DNA of 64,000 bases from Rhododendron vialii (taxonomy: Eukaryota; Streptophyta; Magnoliopsida; Ericales; Ericaceae), in the NCBI RefSeq assembly GCF_030253575.1, contig NC_080561.1:35797564-35861563 (forward strand). Direction: 5' to 3'. The notes below the pieces were generated by a model. The model was not told the origin of the DNA and ran no database searches. It was given only the letters and a program-made list of their open reading frames with translations. Shown one piece after another: positions 57,287-64,000 of the stretch. A program made the position numbers and the translations under genes. Each line of letters opens with the position of its first letter. Within the stretch, counting starts at the first letter, position 1.

Positions 57287-58294
57287 CAGAGTGAAAATTG
57301 GTGGTGGAGAGGAGGTGCAGATGTGGTCTCAGAATGAGATCGGAGAGAGAAATTCTTGATGGCGAGATGGAGTGGCGAGGCAGGATAAAAAAAAGGCAAA
57401 AAAGTCATGACATAATATATTCAAGCCTTTGAAAATAATATTCAGGTTGGATTTAAATCGAACCAAAAAAGAGGGATCGATCTCTAATTTTTTATAATTA
57501 ATATTGTATGTGCCATATGCAACATGTGGGCTACCACAATGACTAAATTAAAATTTAATCTTACAAACCCATCATCCTTCGAGCACTCCGAAGCCTCGAT
57601 GTTTTCAAGACTAGACCAGCAATCGATAGCAGCAATTGTCATAGAACTGCAAGTAGCAAGAACCCACATCGGACATGGGGTCGCCGACGTTTGCGATAGC
57701 GTAGGAGCGACAAAGGGGGGTGTCGTGGAAGTTGATGGTGAACCTGAGCTAGTCTTGCGAATATCAGATAGTCTTTGATGGTGGACCTGATGTTGATGAT
57801 GATGATGATGATGAGAAGATGAAAGAGAATGAAAAAGTATTTTAACGAGTTCGTGGAGTAAAAAGTCATTACGCAATATAACCGAACATATTCAGATTTG
57901 GTGACAATATTTAGGGTTGAGATTGAACTCAGCCTAAAAATCAAAATTGGTCTCTAATTTCCTATTTTATCTGTCTCCTATACTATCTCAGATCTTATCC
58001 AATCTCCTATCTCCTATCCTATCCTACTATATAAAAAGAACCACTTCTTGGTATGCCACTTTTTTAATTTTGGACAATTTTGCCCCTCGATTTCGACAAT
58101 TTACAATTTGTCAGGCTCTCATCTCATCTCAGACGTGGCGAAAGATCATCAAAAAGAACTCTCCAGAAAAATTATTTGCCCCTCTCACGTCGAGAGCGGG
58201 GGACCTGTGGTGACCCAACTCTCCACATGGGTGTTGTGAGGCAAAACTACATAGTTTTGTTGGCAAACTCCACCATTTCATGTTATGTTTGGTA
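57287..58294. other. Spacer with a direct repeat
   Basis: No supported gene. A diverged direct repeat of about 90 bp (aaaagtcat-ac-...-aatat...ttcag-tt...tctctaattt) is at about 57401-57495 and 57860-57965. Between them a His-rich frame covers a gat/atc microsatellite (57790-57815). From about 58190 the sequence matches, in inverted orientation, 62455-62590. Confidence 0.45.
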
Positions 58295-58303
58295 CTCATT
58301 AAA

Positions 58304-58467
58304 GGGGTCAGTTCTAGAAACACAAATTTTGACACAACATCTTAGAATTCTTAGCTATTGAAACGAATGGTGCGATTAGAAGTACTCCTTTCTATCCTCT
58401 CTCCATCTCACCTGATCTCTCTCTTCCCCCTCAATCTCACGTTCTGCTCTCTCACCTCCCCCGCCTC

Positions 58468-58521
<54 letters not shown>

Positions 58522-58941
58522 CGTACATCACCATCTCCAGCGAGCCTCTCCTTTTTAGTGGGGCCATCTTCGGTTCTGATTTCCTAATCTATTTTTATTA
58601 GAGATCATCTCTTTGTTATTCTGATTAGGTTATTCCTGAATTTGACGAACATCTTTGAAATATTTTGACCCTTTTCAGAGGTGTACTTGGGTCTGGTAAG
58701 GTTAAAAAAAAGAAGAAGGATTTGATTCATAATTGATTACCAAATGGAGAGAACATGAATTTCTATCTTCACAATCACAAGTAAGGGGAACCATGTTGTA
58801 ACAGTTCTTTAGCTTTCACAAATCCAGCAAGTGATTTTTTTTTCTTGATTTGCTTCTTTGAAAATAGGGGGAGGCCGAGAGGGGAGGGAAGAGAGAGAAG
58901 AGAGGCTCGTTGGGATGAGTTTGCCCAATAAAGTGATGTTC

Positions 58942-58989
<48 letters not shown>

Positions 58990-59183
58990 CAGAGAATGGG
59001 GAGGAAAGGAAAGGGGAGAAAGAGCGGAACATGAGTTTGAGGGGATGGGGGAGAGATCAAGTGAGATGGAAAGAAGAGAGAGGGAGAGTACAACTTGAAG
59101 TTCTAATCTCAGTCATTCATTTCAGTGGCTGAGATATTGTGTCAGAACTTGTGTTTTTTTGTTGTGTCTCTAAAATCGGCCCC
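58304..59183. mobile_element. Mutator-like fold-back element, 880 bp, with paired microsatellites
   Basis: Flanked by a perfect 9-bp duplication CTCATTAAA (58295-58303 and 59184-59192). The left end ggggtcagttctagaaacac and the right end (reverse complement) ggggccgattttagagacac start inverted arms that extend several hundred bp, including ccatctcacctgatctctc against its mirror. Each arm carries a microsatellite, (CT)24 at 58472-58519 and (GA)23 at 58943-58989. Open frames across them are low complexity and not genes. Confidence 0.8.
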
Positions 59184-59192
59184 CTCATTAAA

Positions 59193-59338
59193 TGAGCAAG
59201 AAGTTAATTATTGTGTGATTTTGTAAAGCCTATTATGGGTCCTATAAAGGTGATTCAAATTACAAGTTATTCTATAAAATATTTTTTTATGAGTTCCTGA
59301 AAAAAAAATAGCACAATTCGATATCAGTAAGAGATTGT
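59193..59338. repeat. Broken copy of the repeat family found at 62180-62590
   Basis: Continues the sequence of 58190-58303 across the Mutator-like insertion. Together they match 62300-62590 in inverted orientation (gttattctataaaatatttt, tatgagttcctgaaaaaaa, cgatatcagtaag). The copy ends where the LTR relic begins. Confidence 0.6.
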
Positions 59339-59586
59339 AATGCCCCAATTTTCATAAGAAATTTCGAAGCATTAAATATTATTTTTCAAAGAAGTTCCTT
59401 TATTCAAATAGTAATTCCTCAAATCCAACCAAATAGTTCAACATAGGAATTTATTTATTACAAACCCCAAATTTGAAAATATTAAATGTCTTATAACTTA
59501 GTCAAACGAAACACAGAGCCGACTTCTACACAAATCCCAAGCAAACTCTAGTTCGAACTCCATCACGAGATTCTCCTCTGCGTAGT
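59339..59586 (+). mobile_element. LTR relic related to the 37.85 kb solo LTR
   Basis: Starts tgtaatgccccaattttca and continues gaaatttcg-...-attaaatatt, similar to the start of the LTR at 37850 (tgcaacgaccctgattttca). Only about 250 bp are seen before a second LTR-like sequence starts. A fossil fragment. Confidence 0.4.
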
Positions 59587-61400
59587 TGTAGACACCCCAA
59601 TTTTGGCCTCCGAATAATCTTTAAGTTCCCCGATGATGAAAATAAGGAAAAATATACCTTTTTTTTTTGAAGAGGAAAAAAAAAGATTATTGCTCATTTG
59701 TTACTCCTTTTCTAAACCTCAAGAAAATCCCTTTTCAAACATATAGGATGGCTCCCGATTCAATTGCAAAAGAGAAAGATGTGTTTGCTTTGTTAAGAAC
59801 AACTTTTTCCACGACACACTAAGGATAAAATGGGCACATATTTCAACATATAAAACATCTTTGAGTGAAACCAATTGGGCTAGAAAGAGGACTCAACAAG
59901 CTTTCTAACGCTTCAAGTCGTGCTCAAATCCGAGTTCTAGAGTGTCCGGGGCGCCCCCTCGAAATTTGGCGTGCTGAGCTGTCGCATAATACCACGCGGC
60001 ATTTCAGAAACGCCGCGCAGCATTCCAAAAATCACTCCACTGTGAGGCCTTTTTTCCATGCGCGTCAGCAGACTGGCCAGAGCGCATTTTTTGCCTTTGG
60101 GTCCGCTCCAAGCATATTTTTGCTTATAAATATACCCTTCATCTAGTTGAAAGGCACCCCTTGAATCTTGAGAAAAAAACCATTCTGAAATTCTCTGGGA
60201 CCCCTTTTCTCTCTTTCTCTCTCTATATCAACCCACAAGCTGGTCCATTACAAAATCTGTCTCAAACTGATTTTCTTTCTCATTCTTCCTACAAAAGCTC
60301 ATCAAACCTTCACAAAACTCACACAAATCTCCCAGAACTCAAAAACCCAACTGATTTTAAGAGTTTTCAGTCCAAATCAACCTTCATTCCTCCATCTTCA
60401 AGCACATCCAAGCTTCGATCAAAAAGTACAAATAAATTTCTTGAGCTAAACCATGTTTTGGCCTTGAGGGGAGCTCACTGAGGCCTTTCCTAGTCATTCT
60501 ATACTGGGTTTTGGTCTCAAACGAGTTTTACATTCAGAAAGTAACCAAAAACAGTTTTTGCACTGAATACGCTACATCTTGCGGTGTTTTAGAACACCGC
60601 ATGGCATAGTTTATTGCACCGTGTGTTATTTTAGTACTATTCATTATTATTTTCTTTTCTTTTTGTTTTTCTACTTCGGTTAATGTTGTTTAAAGATTGT
60701 GTAGGTACATTCCAGAGTCGAGTTTCATTTTAAAAGTCATCTTTTAACTTTATTAAATCTTTTAACATTGCTTTACATGATAAGATGAACAAAAGGGTCT
60801 CGTAAATTATTTTTCAGAGATTCAGAAAATATAAAAAACTATTTTGCTGACCTATGGTTTGTTTTGTCATGTAAAAGCGACTGATTCTGGAATGCGTAGA
60901 CAGGTACACCTCACGGTGTTTTAGATACACTGTGCGATGTATCTGGTTCGCCGTGCGATGTTTCACATGATATTGGCAGACTGTTGTAATGCTGTTATTT
61001 CACTTTCTGTACATTGCTCATCCATTTCATATTGTACAGTTCGCACCACAAGCACGCCAATGTGTTATATTAAATCTCATGTCTCTTTCTCGTACATGTT
61101 TTAATCAAAGTAAAGTTTTTCAAATGATATTAAATCCCCCATTTAAAATGCTTAGTAGAGACCGATTTTTATCGAGCGAGAGGGGTGCTTTTTCAACCAA
61201 ACATTTTCCTCTCGTAACTTGGCTCCCGAACCCAAGATTTTCAAGGTTTTCGCTAGACCAAAAGCCTTATCATTTTTCCAAAATAAGCTCTCAGTTTCTC
61301 GCATCATCCATCTCAAAAATTCGGGTGACGACTCTCGAGTGCGTCAGTCAGGGAGCTCACAGCAGTACTACTCACCCTCGAGGTCCTACGTCTCTTTAAA
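59587..61400 (+). mobile_element. Ty3-gypsy (Tat/Ogre-like) LTR relic
   Basis: Starts tgtagacaccccaattttgg, a start common in plant Tat-type LTRs. It has a TATA-like tataaatataccc near 60125. Near 61325 a gggtgacgactctcgagtg phrase resembles the tRNA primer site of this group, so the LTR probably runs to about 61320. No coding domain was seen. Small palindromes built on gcggtgttttagaacaccgc recur within it. Fossil; the right end is approximate and no target duplication was found. Confidence 0.45.
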
Positions 61401-61587
61401 ACAAATCCACAAATAAAACCCTAGCTAACAATGCTTGAATTTCACAATAGTTGTCTGAACTTCACAATAGGTGTCTTTGCCAAAGGCCTTGTCTCTTTGA
61501 GACCAGGTATGAATGAGTAGTTATTAAAGCAATGATCGATTGAGAATGGATGAACAAAAGACTAAAAGGCACATAGAGGAGGTGCTC

Positions 61588-61945
61588 TCACGGTTGTATT
61601 CGGGATCCCTGCGCCTCCACCTTGCAACCACCCATCTGGGCGGCCGCTGCGGAAGCCTTCTTCGACAACGGTTTCTTCTTCTTGCCGTCGAGACTCTTAC
61701 CCTGAGCCAAGCTCTGGTATATGGCTTGGAGCTTGGCGTCAATGGCCGAGTGCAGTGGCTTTTACTCTCCAAAGTCGTCGCCGATGTAGGACCTGCTGTG
61801 GCGGAGGTTGGGGAAGTTGAGCTTGGCGAAGTCACCTCGGAGCTTGAAAGCGGCCCAGTGTCGAAGGTCCCGAGCCAGAGCCGGGTCCGGTTCTTGGGCA
61901 AACGGATCTCTGCGACCCACTTTCCCCAGTGCCCCTGCCTCACCC
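61588..61945 (-). pseudogene. DREB A-6 / RAP2.4-like AP2/ERF gene fragment
   Basis: Minus strand. The AP2 DNA-binding domain starts [20 protein letters not shown], then [10 protein letters not shown], a perfect ERF/DREB core (WVAEIR, RLWLGTF). About 9-11 residues expected next (AEEAALAYDKA) are missing with loss of frame. In another frame follow [17 protein letters not shown], a TAA where the family has Tyr (before KPLHS), [20 protein letters not shown], and a Lys-rich tail. The [11 protein letters not shown] motif is typical of RAP2.4-type A-6 proteins. The N-terminal half is absent. A broken gene piece with at least one frameshift and one stop. Confidence 0.8.
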
Positions 61946-62179
61946 CATGGTCACCGAAGATTCACGAGTCTCTGGCAAGGACCTGTTGTGGTCATCTAAG
62001 CTTGTAGATGTGTGGTCCCTGGAGTGTTGAGATGACAGAAGAGAAGCCAGAGCGAATGTAAAGGATATTATTGGTATAAAATTATGTACAATCATTTGAG
62101 GTACATTTAGGAATTGGGCAGAGTGGAAGGAAATTGGGTCCAATAATTGGACTGGCCCATATATTACCCTTTTTTTTTT

Positions 62180-62590
62180 AGGCCCACTACGGATTCTACA
62201 AAAAATGATAAAAATCGCAAATTATTCTTGAAATATTTTTTATAGGTTCCTGAAAAAAATTACCACTATTAGATATCAGTAAGGGTTGTTTCAAAACTCT
62301 TAGCATGTTTCGGAGTTTATAAGGTGCCCTACAAATTCTGAAACATTCTCACCGATATCGGATTGAGCTCATTTTTTTCAGAAATTCATAAAAAAATATT
62401 TTAAGAATAACTTGCAATTTGAATTATTTTTGTGGGATCCGTGATGAATTTCAAAAAAAAAAAAAAAATCCTTGCCCATTTAACAAGTACCAAACATGGC
62501 ATGAAATGATGAAACAGTGGAGTTTGCACTAAACGGTGGAGTTTTGGGTCACGAGTTAGGTCACCACAGGGGGAATTTGCGTCCCTCTCA
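62180..62590. mobile_element. Fold-back repeat element
   Basis: The core 62180-62452 folds on itself: ggcccactacggattctaca against its mirror near 62440, and ttcttgaaatattttttata against tataaaaaaatattttaaga type arms. The adjoining 62453-62590 matches 58190-58303 inverted, so the family is longer than the hairpin. No coding content. Confidence 0.6.
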
Positions 62591-62737
62591 CACCCAAGAC
62601 TTAAGGGCATGTCTCACTAACACGATAAAACTCTCGCTACCTAGTACACGCTACCTCAAAACCCTAGATCCGTTCCATCCGAGTAGAAAGAGAGAGAGGG
62701 AGCGCGACAGCGGTTGGTTCTTCTGACGACGTCAGTG

Positions 62738-62854
62738 ATGGCGGAAACCGAGACACATTCCAGGCTGAGATCAACCAGCTGCTGAGCCTGATCATTAACA
62801 CTTTCTACAGCAACAGAGATCCTTCTTCGTGAGCTCATCAGCAACGCCTCCGAT
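62738..62854 (+). pseudogene. Exon 1 fragment of cytosolic HSP90
   Basis: ATG at 62738 opens MAETET, as in plant cytosolic HSP90. The rest of the exon follows in shifted frames: FQAEINQLLSLIINTFYSN, then ILLRELISNASD, ending at a donor-like GAT then GTGAGC. Two small losses (after MAETET and before ILLREL) break the frame. The 100 bp in front look like a real 5' UTR (CT/GA-rich, ending gacgacgtcagtg). Intron-like sequence follows for about 190 bp before the dispersed repeat at 63042. No later HSP90 exon is in the window. Confidence 0.82.
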
Positions 62855-63041
62855 GTGAGCCTATTTCTCTCTTTCTCTATTGATCTCTCTGTTGAGACTT
62901 GAATCATGTGTTCGTCTGTTGTTTTTATGTGCGCATCTTCACGTTCCTTTTGTTTTTATGTATTCTATGTGCTCATCTTCGCCTAATACCGCAAATCATG
63001 TGTATTTTGTAATGCATGTGTATTTTGTAATCGCTCTCTAG

Positions 63042-64000
63042 ATGATTCGAGTTGGCCGTAATTTACGAATTTTTGATTGGCCAGCATAGTACTGCAGATG
63101 AATTTAACCACAGCATCATCAATCTCATTTGACGATTACTCACTAATCAGAAAATCAAATTTACCATGATTTTTTAAGACACAAAATATGTGTCGTTCAT
63201 CTTGTAAAAGTTTTGATACATAGACATGGTTGAATCATATCTATTTTAGGAGCAATGGAGGGTCGCACCGTTCATAGCTCTTAAGACCAACATTGTTTGT
63301 TCAAATAGGCACCGATGACCGATGAAGTAATTTTTTTACATGAACAACATACACATTGAGACTTGCAAGATAAACAACTTGTAGGGCAGACCCAAGGCTA
63401 GGATCATATGCTAACACCTTATGGAAGCTATATATACATATCAGATCAGGGAAATTTTAGTAGATAGGCACCCCTGTTTTAAGGCCCAAACTGAATTTTA
63501 TATTGGATAATTTGCTAATAACACCTTGAAAATGTTGTTGGACTTTTTTTAACCTCTGCCTCATTGAAGGTTAAGATATAACGAAGTCTTTGGTTTTTCT
63601 TTGTTTAAGGTTAGGGCTTTGGTTTAGTTGCTTTGCATTCTATTCAACAAAAAGGAAATTGATTTTAGCATTTTTCTTTTTATTATTTACACTTTTTTTT
63701 TGTCTTTATCTGACGTGAATTGACTACATTGCTCCTTCATGTGAGTAAAAGTGAGCTTTTTAAAAGGGTAATAAAGTAAATTCATATGAATAAAGACGAA
63801 AAAGAGAATGTGAATGGTAAAAGAATAGAGTATGAAAATCAGTACTCAACAAGAATTGTCAAAAAGTTTACTAAAAAAAAAAAGAAAAGATAAAACCAAC
63901 ATATAGATGTTTTATTTATTTTCTGTGCGATGAACTTTCATAAAGTTTGGTCTATATGTTTTTAAATTTCTTTCTTCGAGACTTTGCATATTTTGACCAA
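63042..64000 (+). repeat. Dispersed repeat, copy 2, cut by the window end
   Basis: Second copy of 41243-42158, in the same orientation. It still matches at position 64000 (ttcgagactttgcatatttt, gaccaa), so it continues outside the window. It begins inside the intron-like sequence of the HSP90 fragment. Confidence 0.8.

Noticed and set aside
57484-57876. 130-codon His-rich minus-strand frame
   Set aside because: The His run comes from a (gat)n microsatellite; no family recognised and no splice context.
58358-59093. Frames with long Ser-Leu runs
   Set aside because: Translations of the (CT)n and (GA)n tracts in the fold-back element.

Overview
This 64 kb window is plant nuclear DNA, most likely from a eudicot. 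The evidence is spliced genes with plant-only products (an IRX9 xylan-synthesis glycosyltransferase and a POLAR-family stomatal polarity protein), a nuclear tRNA-Val(AAC), plant-type mariner, Mutator and hAT elements, and Ty1-copia and Ty3-gypsy LTR relics. I could not settle species or order. Gene density is low: four protein genes look intact, plus one tRNA gene. Nearly everything else is transposon-derived or unrecognised AT-rich DNA.

Layout. 0-5.9 kb: no recognisable gene. 5.9-7.2 kb: a frameshifted ZNHIT2-like zinc-finger pseudogene. 7.3-10.2 kb: a run of fold-back elements (MITEs). 10.69-14.93 kb: a 4.2 kb Mutator-like element with a 9-bp target duplication and no visible transposase. 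16.2-16.8 kb: a mariner-like relic with a fold-back element inside it. 17.3-18.2 kb (minus): an intact uncharacterised plant protein. 21.3-27.8 kb (minus): a four-exon POLAR-like gene whose 4.5 kb first intron holds an LTR-type element with a TAATT target duplication and whose last intron is GC-AG. 29.6-29.9 kb (plus): an inverted broken copy of part of that gene's exon 1. 32.0-37.0 kb (plus): IRX9 in three exons, with hAT-like and Mutator-like elements in its second intron. 37.85-40.53 kb: a probable solo LTR. 41.2-42.2 kb: a repeat whose second copy runs off the right edge of the window. 43.86 kb: tRNA-Val. 45.8-47.0 kb (minus): an intact single-exon F-box gene. 47.6-48.7 kb (minus): a Ty1-copia relic.

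53-63 kb is a graveyard of gene pieces and elements: exon 1 of a PUB14-type U-box gene, a plant mariner-like element with its transposase and a nested fold-back, the first exon of a T-complex-11-like gene, an 880-bp Mutator-like fold-back with a perfect 9-bp target duplication, gypsy-type LTR relics, part of a DREB A-6/RAP2.4-like AP2/ERF gene, and exon 1 of a cytosolic HSP90. Three of these four gene pieces are 5' ends, which hints at fragment capture or repeated breakage, but no carrier element was proven.

The intact genes do not form a pathway. IRX9 acts in the Golgi in secondary-wall xylan synthesis, the POLAR-like protein belongs to a cell-polarity family, and the F-box protein is probably a substrate receptor of an SCF ubiquitin ligase. 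I found no convincing wholly new biological system. The most distinctive signals are the Mutator-like elements with intact 9-bp duplications, the cluster of 5' gene fragments, and the dispersed palindromic repeat families.
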